NCBI GenBank assembly: GCA_018240435.1
Contig: JAFEFT010000038.1
Coordinates: 1 to 64,000, forward strand
Origin: Pseudomonadota bacterium
GTDB lineage: Bacteria; Pseudomonadota; Gammaproteobacteria; Xanthomonadales; Xanthomonadaceae
Length of the DNA stretch: 64,000 nucleotides
Direction: 5' to 3'
The notes under the pieces are model-generated. The model had not been told where the DNA came from and ran no database searches. It saw only the letters and a program-made list of their open reading frames with translations. Shown one piece after another: positions 43,891-53,524 of this stretch; positions within the stretch are counted from its first letter, which is position 1; each line of letters starts with the position of its first letter. Made by a program: the position numbers and the translations under genes.

Positions 43891-46800
43891 GTGAACCGGA
43901 TGCAACGCGCTTTCAGCCTGGTCGAGTTCGCGACTCGCCGCCGCGTCACCATTGCGATGGTGACGATCACCTTCGTGCTGTTCGGCCTGATCGCGCTGGG
44001 TGACCTCAAGGTCAACTTGCTGCCGGACATGAGCTACCCCACGCTCACCGTGCGCACCGATTTCGAGGGTGCGGCGCCGACCGAGGTGGAAACGCTGATC
44101 TCGCGGCCGGTCGAGGAAGCCGTCGGCGTGGTCAAGGGCCTGCGCCGGCTCAAGTCGGTCTCGCGCACCGGCGAATCGGACGTGGTGCTCGAGTTCGCCT
44201 GGGGCACCGACATGGACAAGGCCGGTCTGGACGTGCGCGACAAGCTCGATGTCGTGCAACTGCCCACCGACGCCAAGCCGCCGGTGCTGTTGCGCTTCAA
44301 TCCGTCGACCGAGCCGATCATGCGCCTGGTGCTGTCGCCGCGCGGCAAGGTCGCCGACGACGCCGACGGCCTGCGCCGGCTCAACGCGCTGCGCCGTTAT
44401 GCCGACGAGGATCTGAAAAAGCGGCTGGAATCGGTCAGCGGCGTCGCTGCGGTCAAGGTCGGCGGCGGCCTGGAGGATCAGGTCGAGGTCGACATCGACC
44501 AGCAGAAGCTGGCCGCGCTGCATCTGCCGATCGACGCCGTCATCAGCCGCCTGAAGCAGGAGAACGTCAATGTCTCCGGCGGCCAGGTGCAGGAGGGCGC
44601 GCAGCGCTTTCTCGTGCGCACCGTCAACCAGTTCGCCAACATCGACGCGATCGGCAACATGCTGGTGACGGTGCAGGCCGGCAGCAACGCCGCGCAGCAG
44701 GATGCGATCGCGCAGATGGCGCGCGTTGCCGCCGCGACCGGCGATGCCAGCGCGATGGCGGCGGCCGCCGACGTGCAAAGCAGCACCGGCGCCGGCGCTG
44801 CCCAGGCCGGCGGCGGCATGCCGATCCGGTTGAAGGACATCGCCACCGTGCGGCAGGGCTACAAGGAGCGCGAGGGCATCATCCGCGCCGACGGCAAGGA
44901 AGCGGTCGAGATCGCCATCTACAAGGAAGGCGATGCCAATACCGTCGCCACCGCCGATGCGGTGAGCCAGCGGCTGGCGCAGATCAAGGCGCAGATCCCG
45001 CAGGACGTGGTCATCACCACCTTCGACGATCAATCGCAGTTCATCCGCCACGCGGTCAGTGACGTCAAGACCGATGCGGTGATCGGCGGCCTGCTGGCGA
45101 TCCTGATCATCTTCCTGTTCCTGCGCGATGGCTGGAGCACCTTCGTCATCGGCCTGTCGTTGCCGGTGTCGATCGTCGCCACCTTCTTCTTCATGGATCA
45201 GTTGCACCTGAGCTTGAACGTGATGTCGCTCGGCGGCCTGGCGCTGGCGACCGGTCTGGTGGTGGACGATTCGATCGTGGTGCTCGAATCGATCGCCAAG
45301 GCGCGCGAGCGCGGCCTGGGCATCGTCGAGGCGGCGATTGCCGGCACCCGCGAGGTGAGCATGGCGGTGGTCGCCTCGACCCTGACCACGATCGCGGTAT
45401 TCCTGCCGCTGGTGTTCGTCGAGGGCGTGGCCGGGCAGTTGTTCCGTGATCAGGCGCTGACGGTGGCGATCGCCATTGCCATGTCGCTGCTGGTGGCGAT
45501 GACGCTGATCCCGATGCTCAGCTCGCTGAAAGGGCGCGCGCCGCTGGCGTTCCCGGAAGAGGCACCGCATCCGCGCTGGCAGCCGACTTCGACGCTGCAA
45601 AAACCGGTAGCGGCGGTGGGTCGCGGCATCGGCGGCGGCGTGCGCGGCGGCTTCTTCGGCATCGCGTGGCTGGTCGTGCGCATTTGGCGGCTGTTGTCCG
45701 CGATCGTCGGCCCGATCATGCGCAAGGCCAGCGATCTGGCGATGGCACCGTATGCGCGCGCCGAACGGGCCTATCTGCGCCTGCTGCCGGCGGCGTTGCA
45801 ACATCGTGCGTGGGTGATCGGCGCGGCCTTCATTGCCTTTGCGCTGTCGATGGCGCTGGTGCCGATGCTCGGCGCCGACCTGATCCCGCAACTGGCGCAA
45901 GACCGCTTCGAGATGACGGTCAAACTGCCGCCGGGCACGCCGCTGCGCAGCACCGACGAACTGGTCGCCCAGGTCCAGCGCCTGCATGCGGGCGATGCCG
46001 GCGTGCGCACGCTGTATGGCGTCAGCGGCACCGGTACGCGGCTGGACGCCAATCCAACCGAATCGGGCGAGAACATCGGCAAGCTCACCGTGGTGATGGC
46101 GAACGGCGGCAACGCCAAGGTCGAAGCCAGCGAAACCGAATCGCTGCGCAAGACGATGGCCGGCTATCCGGGCACGCAGGTGGACTTCAGCCGGCCGCAA
46201 TTGTTCAGCTTCGCCGCGCCGCTGGAGATCGAAATCAGCGGGCCTGACTACGCCACCATCGAGCAGGCCGGCAAACGCATGGCGAAGATGTTGCGCGGCA
46301 ACGCCCACTTCGCCGACGTGAAATCGACGGTCGAGCAGGGCTATCCGGAGATCCGCATCCACTTCGACCCCGATCGTGCCAGTGCGCTCGGCCTGACCAC
46401 ACGCCAGATCGCCGACATCGTGGTCAACAAGGTCAAGGGCAACGTCGCCACCCAGTACAACTTCCGCGATCAGAAAATCGACGTGCTGGTGCGTGCCCGG
46501 CCCGAGGATCGCGCTTCGGTCGAGGCCATCCGCGGCCTCATCGTCAACCCCGGCAGCGCCAACCCGGTGCCGCTGTCGGCGGTGGCCGAGGTGCAGCGCA
46601 CGGTCGGCCCCAGCGAGATCCATCGCGCCGACCAGGTGCGGGTGGCGATCGTGTCGGCGAACCTGCGCGGCATCGACCTGGGCACCGCGATCAAGGACGT
46701 GCAGCAGATGGTTTCGGCCAGCCCGCTCGGCGCCGGCGTCGGCATGCACATCGGCGGCCAGGGTGAGGAGTTGAACGCCTCGATCCGCTCGCTGCTGTTC

Positions 46801-47358
46801 GCCTTCGGGCTGGCGATCTTCATGGTCTATCTGGTGATGGCCTCGCAGTTCGAATCGCTGCTGCATCCATTCGTGATCCTGTTCACCATCCCGCTGTCGC
46901 TGGTCGGTGCGGTGCTGGCGCTGTGGCTGACGCGCTCGCCGGTATCGGTGGTGGTGTTCATCGGCCTGATCCTGCTGGTCGGCTTGGTGGTGAAGAACGC
47001 GATCATCCTGATCGACAAGGTCAACCAGTTGCGTGAGGAGGGCGTCGCCAAGCGGCAGGCGCTGATCGAAGGCGCGCGCTCGCGCCTGCGGCCGATCATG
47101 ATGACGACGTTGTGCACGCTGTTCGGCTTCCTGCCGCTGGCGATCGCGGTGGGCGACGGCGCCGAGGTGCGCTCGCCGATGGCGATCACGGTGATCGGCG
47201 GCCTGCTGGTGTCGACGCTGCTGACGCTGGTGGTGATCCCGGTCGTCTATGACTTGCTCGACCGCCGTGCCGATGCCTACTACGTCGCGCGGGGCGCGCG
47301 CACGCGGGCGACGGTCGACGGCGATGACGCGCACGCCGGCGGGGTCGAAACGACATGA
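43891..47358 (+). CDS. RND efflux permease, first subunit (HAE1 type)
   Basis: A 1155-residue, 12-helix proton antiporter. The TM4 proton relay keeps both acidic residues: Asp459-Asp460 in LVVDDSIVVLES. It is about 110 residues longer than AcrB, with an Ala/Gln-rich periplasmic insert (about 255-310) and a Gly/Arg-rich cytoplasmic insert in the middle (about 548-600). GTG 43891 follows GGAGG at 43881-43885. The stop overlaps the next permease by ATGA. Co-expression of two different permeases with one adaptor recalls the MdtABC heterotrimer. Confidence 0.94.
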   Translation: MNRMQRAFSLVEFATRRRVTIAMVTITFVLFGLIALGDLKVNLLPDMSYPTLTVRTDFEGAAPTEVETLISRPVEEAVGVVKGLRRLKSVSRTGESDVVLEFAWGTDMDKAGLDVRDKLDVVQLPTDAKPPVLLRFNPSTEPIMRLVLSPRGKVADDADGLRRLNALRRYADEDLKKRLESVSGVAAVKVGGGLEDQVEVDIDQQKLAALHLPIDAVISRLKQENVNVSGGQVQEGAQRFLVRTVNQFANIDAIGNMLVTVQAGSNAAQQDAIAQMARVAAATGDASAMAAAADVQSSTGAGAAQAGGGMPIRLKDIATVRQGYKEREGIIRADGKEAVEIAIYKEGDANTVATADAVSQRLAQIKAQIPQDVVITTFDDQSQFIRHAVSDVKTDAVIGGLLAILIIFLFLRDGWSTFVIGLSLPVSIVATFFFMDQLHLSLNVMSLGGLALATGLVVDDSIVVLESIAKARERGLGIVEAAIAGTREVSMAVVASTLTTIAVFLPLVFVEGVAGQLFRDQALTVAIAIAMSLLVAMTLIPMLSSLKGRAPLAFPEEAPHPRWQPTSTLQKPVAAVGRGIGGGVRGGFFGIAWLVVRIWRLLSAIVGPIMRKASDLAMAPYARAERAYLRLLPAALQHRAWVIGAAFIAFALSMALVPMLGADLIPQLAQDRFEMTVKLPPGTPLRSTDELVAQVQRLHAGDAGVRTLYGVSGTGTRLDANPTESGENIGKLTVVMANGGNAKVEASETESLRKTMAGYPGTQVDFSRPQLFSFAAPLEIEISGPDYATIEQAGKRMAKMLRGNAHFADVKSTVEQGYPEIRIHFDPDRASALGLTTRQIADIVVNKVKGNVATQYNFRDQKIDVLVRARPEDRASVEAIRGLIVNPGSANPVPLSAVAEVQRTVGPSEIHRADQVRVAIVSANLRGIDLGTAIKDVQQMVSASPLGAGVGMHIGGQGEELNASIRSLLFAFGLAIFMVYLVMASQFESLLHPFVILFTIPLSLVGAVLALWLTRSPVSVVVFIGLILLVGLVVKNAIILIDKVNQLREEGVAKRQALIEGARSRLRPIMMTTLCTLFGFLPLAIAVGDGAEVRSPMAITVIGGLLVSTLLTLVVIPVVYDLLDRRADAYYVARGARTRATVDGDDAHAGGVETT

Positions 47359-50300
47359 CCGTCGCCGAGTTCAGCCTCAAGCGGCCGGTGACGACGATGA
47401 TGTTCTTCGTCTCGCTGGTGGTGATCGGCCTGATCGCTTCGTTGCGGCTGCCGCTGGAGGCGATGCCCGACATCTCGCCGCCGTTCGTCGCCGTCAACGT
47501 CCCGTATACCGGCGCCACGCCGGCCGAAGTCGAGCGCACCTTGCTGCGCCCGACCGAGGAGGCGCTGGCGACGATGAGCGGGATCAAGCACATGTACGGC
47601 AGCGCCGACGTCACCGGCGCCAACGTGTTCATGGAGTTCGGTGACTGGTCGCGCGATACCGCGATCATCGCCGCGCAGGCGCGGCAGCGGATGGACGGCA
47701 TCCGCGACCAGTTGCCGTCCGACGTGCAGCGCTACTTCGTGCAGAAATTCTCCACTTCCGATCAGCCGGTGCTGCAGGTGCGCCTGGCCGGCAAGGGCGA
47801 TCTTGGCGAAGACTACGACCTGATCGACCGGGAATTCGTGCGCCCGATCGAGCGCCTGCCCGGCGTGGCCAAGGTCGAGGTTTCCGGGGCGGCGCCCAAC
47901 GAGGTCGAAATCGCCGTCGACCCCGATCGCCTGACCGCGCATGGCGTCAACCTCAACGACCTGGCGACGCGGCTGCGCGCGGTCAATTTCTCGGTGTCGG
48001 CCGGCGAGATCGACGATGGCGGTCGCCGTCTGCGCGTGCAGCCGGTCGGCGAGATCACCGATCTGGAGCAGCTGCGCAAGCTGCCGATCGCCAGCAACGG
48101 GCTGCGCCTGGGCGACGTCGCCGAGGTTCACCTCAAGCCGCAGCGGATGGGCTTCGGCCGCCGCCTCGACGGCAAGCCGGCGGTGGGCATCGACATCTAC
48201 AAGGAACGCAACGCCAATCTCGTCGACGTTACCCGGCGGGCGATGGCCGAGGTCGATGCGATCCGCGCCAAGCCCGAGCTTCAGGGCATCGGTATCAACG
48301 TGATCGACGACGCCGGCAAGGATGTCACCTCGTCGCTGACCGAGTTGGCCGAGGCCGGCGGCATCGGCCTGCTGCTGGCCATCGCGGTGCTGTTCTTCTT
48401 CCTGCGCGACTGGGCATCGACGCTGATGGTGTCACTGGCGATCCCGATCTGCTTCATCATGACGCTGGGCTTGATGTATTTCGCCGGCGTCACCCTCAAC
48501 ATCCTGTCGATGATGGGCCTGCTGCTGGCGGTGGGCATGCTGGTCGACAATGCGGTGGTGGTGGTGGAGAGCATCTACCAGGAACGCGAGCGCATTCCCG
48601 GCGATCCGCGCCGCGCCTCGATCGTCGGCACCCGTGCGGTCGCCATCGCGCTTTCGGCCGGCACGCTGTGCCACTGCATCGTGTTCCTGCCGATGTTGTT
48701 CGGTGCGCGCGACCAGATCAACATCTTCATGGCGCAGATCGCGATCACCATTTCGGCGTCGTTGCTGGCATCCTGGCTGGTCGCGGTCAGCCTGATCCCG
48801 ATGCTTGCCGCGCGCCTGCGCACGCCGCCGACGGTGCGTTCCGAAGGCGGCCTGATTCCTCGCCTGCAACGCGGCTACGCACGCTTGTTGCGCTGGACGC
48901 TGGAGCATCGCGGCTGGAGCGTGGCCGGCATCGTCGTGATCATCGCGGTGAGCTTCATCCCGATCGGTTTCGTCAAATCCGACATGTTCGCCCAGGAACA
49001 GGCCGGCAAGACGCGCATCTTCTATCACTGGAAAGGCTCGTACACGAAAGAGCAGATGTCCGACGAAGTGCGGCGGGTCGAGCTGTTCCTGGAGGCCAAC
49101 CGCAAGCGCTTCCACATCACCCAGATCTATTCGTACTACAGCGAGCAGGGCGACGCGGCGACGATGCTGCGCTTCGACACCCAGCAGATCGCGGCGACCA
49201 AGCCGCTGGTGGAAGCGATCCGCAAGGGCTTGCCGAAGTCGGCGCGTGCCGAGCTTGGCATCGGCGACAACGGTGGCGGGCCGGGCGGCGATCCCAACCA
49301 GCAGGGCATCCAGGTGCAACTGGTGGGCGACTCCTCGCAGGTACTCGCCGGGCTGGGCGCGCAGGTGGTCTCGATGCTGGCGCACGTGCACGACGGCAAG
49401 GGCAAGCTGCTGCTGCATGACGTGCGTGTCGATGCCGGCGACCAGAACACCGAGTTGCAGGTGCACGTCGATCGCGAGCGCGCGGCCGCGTTCGGGTTCT
49501 CGGCACAGGATGTCGCCGGTTTCATCGGCATCGCCCTGCGCGGCACGCCGCTGCATGATTTCCGGCGCGGCGACAACGAGGTGCCGGTGTGGTTGCGGTT
49601 TGCCGGTTCGCAGTCCTATGGCCAGCGCGACCTGTCGCGCTTCACGGTGAGCACGCCCGATGGCCGGCAGGTGCCGTTGTTGAGCCTGGTCGAGGTGTCG
49701 ACGCGGCCGGCCGCGACCCAGATCAATCGCACCGACCGCCAGACCACGCTCACCGTCAAGGCCAATCTGGCCGACAAGGTGACCACGCCCGATGCGCGCA
49801 AGGCGATGGAACGCACGCTGGCGGCGATGCGCTTTCCCGACGGCTACTCGTACAGCTTCGACGGCGCCTTCCAGCAGGACGATGAGGCGGTGTCGCACAT
49901 GTTCCGCAATCTCGCCATTGCCCTGGCGATGATCTACATCGTGATGGCGGCGATCTTCGAATCGCTGCTGTTCCCGGCCGCGATCCTCAGCGGCGTGGTG
50001 TTCTCGATCTTCGGCGTGTACTGGTTGTTCGCGCTCACCGGCACCACCTTCAACATCATGGCCTTCATCGGCATTCTCGTGCTGATGGGGGTGGTGGTGA
50101 ACAACGGCATCGTCCTGATCGAGCACATCAACAACCGCCGGCGCAGCGGCATGAGCCGGCTCGATGCGCTGGTCGAAGGCAGCCGCGAACGCCTGCGGCC
50201 GATCCTGATGACGATGGGGACGGCAATCCTGGCGATGGTGCCGTTGTGCGTGGGCAACACCCAGATCGGCGGCAACGGCCCGCCGTATTACCCGATGGCG

Positions 50301-50471
50301 CGCGCGATTGCCGGTGGCCTGGCGTTCTCGACGGTGGTCAGCCTGCTGTTCCTGCCGACCATCTACGCCATCCTCGACGACACCCGCAACGGCTGCGTGC
50401 GCCTGATCCGCCGCGCCCGCGGCGCCAACCCGGGGCTGCCGGCGGCGGTGGCGGCGGTGCTGGCGGACTGA
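47355..50471 (+). CDS. RND efflux permease, second subunit
   Basis: A 1038-residue 12-helix RND transporter. The N-terminus FSLKRPVTTMMFFVSLVVIG, the TM4 motif MLVDNAVVVVES (Asp398-Asn399) and the C-terminal GVVVNNGIVLIEH and MTMGTAILAMVPL segments are typical. The second TM4 acidic residue is Asn, unlike the first permease. This may change proton coupling, as in MdtB/MdtC where the two subunits have unequal roles. No outer-membrane factor gene follows, so a TolC-like channel encoded elsewhere is expected. Confidence 0.94.
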   Translation: MTVAEFSLKRPVTTMMFFVSLVVIGLIASLRLPLEAMPDISPPFVAVNVPYTGATPAEVERTLLRPTEEALATMSGIKHMYGSADVTGANVFMEFGDWSRDTAIIAAQARQRMDGIRDQLPSDVQRYFVQKFSTSDQPVLQVRLAGKGDLGEDYDLIDREFVRPIERLPGVAKVEVSGAAPNEVEIAVDPDRLTAHGVNLNDLATRLRAVNFSVSAGEIDDGGRRLRVQPVGEITDLEQLRKLPIASNGLRLGDVAEVHLKPQRMGFGRRLDGKPAVGIDIYKERNANLVDVTRRAMAEVDAIRAKPELQGIGINVIDDAGKDVTSSLTELAEAGGIGLLLAIAVLFFFLRDWASTLMVSLAIPICFIMTLGLMYFAGVTLNILSMMGLLLAVGMLVDNAVVVVESIYQERERIPGDPRRASIVGTRAVAIALSAGTLCHCIVFLPMLFGARDQINIFMAQIAITISASLLASWLVAVSLIPMLAARLRTPPTVRSEGGLIPRLQRGYARLLRWTLEHRGWSVAGIVVIIAVSFIPIGFVKSDMFAQEQAGKTRIFYHWKGSYTKEQMSDEVRRVELFLEANRKRFHITQIYSYYSEQGDAATMLRFDTQQIAATKPLVEAIRKGLPKSARAELGIGDNGGGPGGDPNQQGIQVQLVGDSSQVLAGLGAQVVSMLAHVHDGKGKLLLHDVRVDAGDQNTELQVHVDRERAAAFGFSAQDVAGFIGIALRGTPLHDFRRGDNEVPVWLRFAGSQSYGQRDLSRFTVSTPDGRQVPLLSLVEVSTRPAATQINRTDRQTTLTVKANLADKVTTPDARKAMERTLAAMRFPDGYSYSFDGAFQQDDEAVSHMFRNLAIALAMIYIVMAAIFESLLFPAAILSGVVFSIFGVYWLFALTGTTFNIMAFIGILVLMGVVVNNGIVLIEHINNRRRSGMSRLDALVEGSRERLRPILMTMGTAILAMVPLCVGNTQIGGNGPPYYPMARAIAGGLAFSTVVSLLFLPTIYAILDDTRNGCVRLIRRARGANPGLPAAVAAVLAD

Positions 50472-50496
50472 CCCGGCGGCGCCGGCCCGATTGCGC

Positions 50497-51093
50497 TCAG
50501 CGCAGCACCCGCCGCGCACCGAGGTAGTGTTCGCGCCAGTAGTAGCCGTTGATGGTGTCCAGACGCACCGTGCCGCCGCTGTTGGGCGCGTGCACGAAGC
50601 GGCCCTGGCCGACATAGATGCCGACGTGGTCGACGCGGCCGCTGCCGAAGAACACCAGGTCGGCCGGCGCCAGATGGGCGTCGCGGATCGCCGGCACCGG
50701 CAGCGCGGCGATGTCGCGGGCGGTGCGCGGCAATGCGAGGTGATCCATGTCGCGGAACACGAAATTGACCAGGCCGCTGCAATCGAAGCCGGTCTGCGGC
50801 GTGTTGCCGCCGTAGCGATAGGGCGTGCCGACCAGGCCGATGGCGCGGATCAGCACCGCGTTCGCGCGCTGCGGGTCACGCGCGGGGACATCGACGATGG
50901 CGATCGGCGCGATGCGATGGCCGGCCTCGCCGGCCGGCCGCTGGCGGGGCGGATGACTGGCACAACCGGCGAGCGCGGCGATGGCGACCGCAACCAGCGT
51001 CACCGCCAGCGCCTTCACCGGTCGCGCCGACGTGCGTGCTGGCACCTTCGCCGCCGCCTCGCGATAATGCACCGATCGGTTCGCCGTCTGCAT
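50497..51093 (-). CDS. NlpC/P60 family lipoprotein (peptidoglycan endopeptidase)
   Basis: A 198-residue cell-wall hydrolase, probably a gamma-D-glutamyl-diaminopimelate endopeptidase. The catalytic Cys is in TGFDCSGLVNFVF, the His in GRVDHVGIYVGQGRFVHAP, and a polar third residue follows. A lipobox ALAGC places the acylated cysteine at residue 44, an unusually long lead. GTG 51045 (residue 17) would give a normal 28-residue lipoprotein signal and is a good alternative start. It converges on the RND operon and is divergent from slyD. Confidence 0.9.
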   Translation of the reverse strand: MQTANRSVHYREAAAKVPARTSARPVKALAVTLVAVAIAALAGCASHPPRQRPAGEAGHRIAPIAIVDVPARDPQRANAVLIRAIGLVGTPYRYGGNTPQTGFDCSGLVNFVFRDMDHLALPRTARDIAALPVPAIRDAHLAPADLVFFGSGRVDHVGIYVGQGRFVHAPNSGGTVRLDTINGYYWREHYLGARRVLR

Positions 51094-51150
51094 GCGGCAT
51101 AGCTTGCCGCGCCGATGCACCGCCGTCATCCCTTTTGCCAGCGAGTCGTC

Positions 51151-51630
51151 ATGAAGATCGAAAACAACACCGTCGCCCGCATCCATTACTCCGTGACCGA
51201 GCAGGGTGGCATCGTCGAGGATTCCCGCGTCGGCGAGCCGGTCGCGATCCTGGTCGGCCATCGCAACATCATCCCCGGCGTCGAGAGCGCCTTGCTCGGG
51301 CGCGAGGTCGGCGAGCGTTTCAGCGTCACCGTCGAACCCGGCGACGGCTATGGTCCGCGCCACGCGAACGCGATCCAGCGGATGCCGAAAAAGCACTTCC
51401 GCAAATACGGCACGCTCAAGGCCGGCGATCTGGTGATGCTCGACACCGAGCGCGGCCCGCGCCCGGTCACCGTGCACAAGGTCGGCATGAGCGTGGTCGA
51501 CATCGACATCAATCACCCGATGGCGGGCAAGACCTTGAACTTCGACATCGAGGTGGTGGAGGTGCGTGCCGGCAGCGCCGAGGAAATCGCGCACGGCCAC
51601 GTGCACGGCGCCGGCGGCCACGCGCACTGA
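51151..51630 (+). CDS. slyD: FKBP-type peptidyl-prolyl isomerase SlyD
   Basis: A 159-residue cytoplasmic prolyl isomerase and chaperone. The FKBP core (IENNTVARIHYSVTEQGGIV) is interrupted by the IF chaperone domain (about 75-125), and the C-terminus is a short His-rich metal-binding tail, HGHVHGAGGHAH. The tail is shorter than in E. coli SlyD, which delivers nickel to hydrogenases; no hydrogenase is in the window. ATG 51151 was chosen over an upstream in-frame ATG at 51115. Confidence 0.93.
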   Translation: MKIENNTVARIHYSVTEQGGIVEDSRVGEPVAILVGHRNIIPGVESALLGREVGERFSVTVEPGDGYGPRHANAIQRMPKKHFRKYGTLKAGDLVMLDTERGPRPVTVHKVGMSVVDIDINHPMAGKTLNFDIEVVEVRAGSAEEIAHGHVHGAGGHAH

Positions 51631-51702
51631 CGGCCAGCAAGGGCGCGCGTGCGGGCGCCCAATTGGTGAAAACCGCCCATCCGGGCCTTGTCGAGGGAAG
51701 CC

Positions 51703-53001
51703 ATGAACGGCGCGTCAGCCACTGTCCCGTCCGCATCGACGCGCAGCGCGCCGGGCCCGTCGGCGGACGTGCTGATCATCGGCGGCGGCGTCATCGGTCT
51801 GGCCTGCGCGCTGGAATTGCAACGCGCCGGTCGGCAGGTGCGCATCGTCGAACAACATCGCATCGGATCGGGCGCCTCGCACGGCAACTGCGGCACCCTC
51901 ACCCCCAGCCATGCCGAACCGCTGGCGGCGCCGGGCACCATCGCCAAGGCGCTGCGCTGGATGCGCAAACCCGACGCGCCGCTGTACGTCGCCCCGCGCC
52001 TCGACCCGGCGTTGTGGCGCTGGCTGTGGAACTTCGCCCGTCGCTGCAACGCGCGCGATTGCGCGGGCGCCACGGTGCCCAAGTCGGCGCTGCTGGAAAC
52101 CTCGCGACGGATGATCGAGGCGTTGGTGCGTGATCACGCCCTGGATTGCGAATTCGAAGCCAGCGGCTTGCTGTATGCCTGGCTCGATCCGCGCCAGCGT
52201 GAGGCCGACCTGCACGATCTGCAACTGCTGCGGCAAGTCGGCGTCGAGGCCGAAGTCTGGGATGGCGCGCGCATCGCCGCCGAGGAACCGTCGCTGCGCG
52301 CCGAGGTGATCGGTGGCCTGCTGTTTCCAAACGATGCCAGCCTGCGTCCTGATCGTTACGTCGCCGAACTCGAGCGGCTGGTGCGCGCCAGCGGCGGCGA
52401 GATCGTCGAAGACTGCGCCGTGCTCGGCTTCCAGCGTGAACGCGGGCGCATCGTCGGTATCGACACCACGCAAGGACGCCAGCGCGGGCGGGAGGTGCTG
52501 CTCGCCGCCGGTGCATGGTCGCCGCGGTTGGCGCGCCAGCTCGATCTGCGCCTGCCGATCCAGCCCGGCAAGGGCTATTCGATCACCTTCGATGCGCAGC
52601 GGGCGCCACCGCGCAGGCCGCTGGTGCTGCGCGAGCGCAGCGTGTGCGTGACGGCGTGGGGCAGCGGCTATCGCCTCGGCAGCACGATGGAGTTCTCCGG
52701 CTACGACGCCAGCCTCAATCGCACCCGCCTGGAAGCGCTGGTGCGCGGCGCCGGCGAATACCTGCGCGAGCCGCCGACCGGCGCTCGCCGCGAGGAGTGG
52801 TATGGCTGGCGGCCGATGACCTTCGACGACCTGCCGATCCTCGGCCGCGCCCCGCGCAGCGACAACCTGTGGCTGGCGACCGGCCACGGCATGATGGGCG
52901 TGAGCATGTCGCTGGCCACCGGCCACCTGCTCGCCGACCTGATCTGCGGCCGCGAGCCCGTGCTCAATCCGGCGCCGTATGCGTGCGAGCGGGTTTTGTG
53001 A
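51703..53001 (+). CDS. DadA-like FAD-dependent amino acid dehydrogenase
   Basis: A 432-residue FAD oxidoreductase of the D-amino acid oxidase fold. The dinucleotide-binding motif is VLIIGGGVIGLACALEL (about 22-38), the substrate domain contains QPGKGYSITFDA as in DadA, and the C-terminal FAD segment reads GWRPMTFDDLPILGRAP and ATGHGMMGVSMSLATG. It probably oxidises D-amino acids and passes electrons to quinone; proline or glycine relatives cannot be excluded. GAGGGAAG precedes ATG 51703. No alanine racemase is nearby. Confidence 0.88.
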   Translation: MNGASATVPSASTRSAPGPSADVLIIGGGVIGLACALELQRAGRQVRIVEQHRIGSGASHGNCGTLTPSHAEPLAAPGTIAKALRWMRKPDAPLYVAPRLDPALWRWLWNFARRCNARDCAGATVPKSALLETSRRMIEALVRDHALDCEFEASGLLYAWLDPRQREADLHDLQLLRQVGVEAEVWDGARIAAEEPSLRAEVIGGLLFPNDASLRPDRYVAELERLVRASGGEIVEDCAVLGFQRERGRIVGIDTTQGRQRGREVLLAAGAWSPRLARQLDLRLPIQPGKGYSITFDAQRAPPRRPLVLRERSVCVTAWGSGYRLGSTMEFSGYDASLNRTRLEALVRGAGEYLREPPTGARREEWYGWRPMTFDDLPILGRAPRSDNLWLATGHGMMGVSMSLATGHLLADLICGREPVLNPAPYACERVL

Positions 53002-53048
53002 CGAAGGGCAGAGGGCAGAAAGGGTGTTGGTGGGTAGTGGATGGGTGT

Positions 53049-53109
53049 CGAGTTCGGAGTTCCGAGTCCCGAGTTCCGAGTTCCGAGTTCCGAGTTCGGA
53101 GTTCGGAGT
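53049..53109. repeat. Heptanucleotide array, unit CGAGTTC
   Basis: Eight full 7-base units plus a partial one, CGAGTTC with variants GGAGTTC and CGAGTCC. Period is exact; substitutions fall at fixed positions. Confidence 0.92.
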
Positions 53110-53116
53110 GATTTTC

Positions 53117-53154
53117 TCCTTCCCCCGCTTGCGGGGGAAGGCTGGGATGGGGGC
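53117..53154. repeat. REP-like palindrome, forward copy
   Basis: CTTCCCCCGC and GCGGGGGAAG pair, followed by the tail GCTGGGATGGGGGC. It faces the inverted copy at 53237-53274. Confidence 0.8.
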
Positions 53155-53236
53155 AGGCCCGAGCCGAGGGCGATGGATTACACCGGCCATGTTCGCAAGG
53201 CGGCTCTGTGTTGGCTCGCACTTGAAGGTCAAAAGC

Positions 53237-53274
53237 GCCCCCATCCTGTCCTTCCCCCGCGGGCGGGGGAAGGA
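53237..53274. repeat. REP-like palindrome, inverted copy
   Basis: The tail sequence GCCCCCATCCTGTC precedes CTTCCCCCGC and GCGGGGGAAGGA, the reverse orientation of the copy at 53117-53154. The two form a BIME-like head-to-head pair about 80 bases apart. Confidence 0.8.
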
Positions 53275-53318
53275 ATCCTTGCGATCGGCGCGAGGAGTTT
53301 GGTTCGGTTTCCAGGTTC

Positions 53319-53355
53319 CGAGTTCCGAGTCCCGAGTCCCGAGTCTCGAGTCCCG
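53319..53355. repeat. Heptanucleotide array, unit CGAGTCC
   Basis: Five 7-base units (CGAGTTC, CGAGTCC, CGAGTCC, CGAGTCT, CGAGTCC) and a partial unit, a second block of the array at 53049-53109. Confidence 0.88.
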
Positions 53356-53364
53356 ACAAATCGC

Positions 53365-53437
53365 CGTCATCGCGAGCCGCGAAGCGGCGTGGCGATCCCC
53401 AAGAACACTGGATTGCTTCGCTGCGCTCGCAATGACG
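53365..53437. repeat. CGTCATTGCGAG-type dyad repeat
   Basis: CGTCATCGCGAG at the left pairs with CTCGCAATGACG at the right (11 of 12), with GAAGCG/CGCTTC-like inner complementarity and GGCGATCCCC/GGATTGC arms. I recall this sequence as a common intergenic repeat in many proteobacteria. Confidence 0.8.
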
Positions 53438-53475
53438 AGTGGGGGTTCGATTGACCGACTCTTGACAGATCCAAG

Positions 53476-53513
53476 CAGAGGACAGAGGGCAGAGGACAGA
53501 GGACAGAGGACAG
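53476..53513. repeat. Heptanucleotide array, unit CAGAGGA
   Basis: Five 7-base units (CAGAGGA with one CAGAGGG) and a partial CAGG. The same unit appears at 3-23. Confidence 0.9.
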
Positions 53514-53524
53514 GTATTCTTGCA

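Noticed and set aside
41920-47334. A minus-strand open frame of 1804 codons antisense to the first RND permease.
   Set aside because: It is a GC-driven shadow: the translation is His/Arg/Asp-rich with no domains. Only its last 115 codons are real, as the second cytochrome gene (41920-42264).
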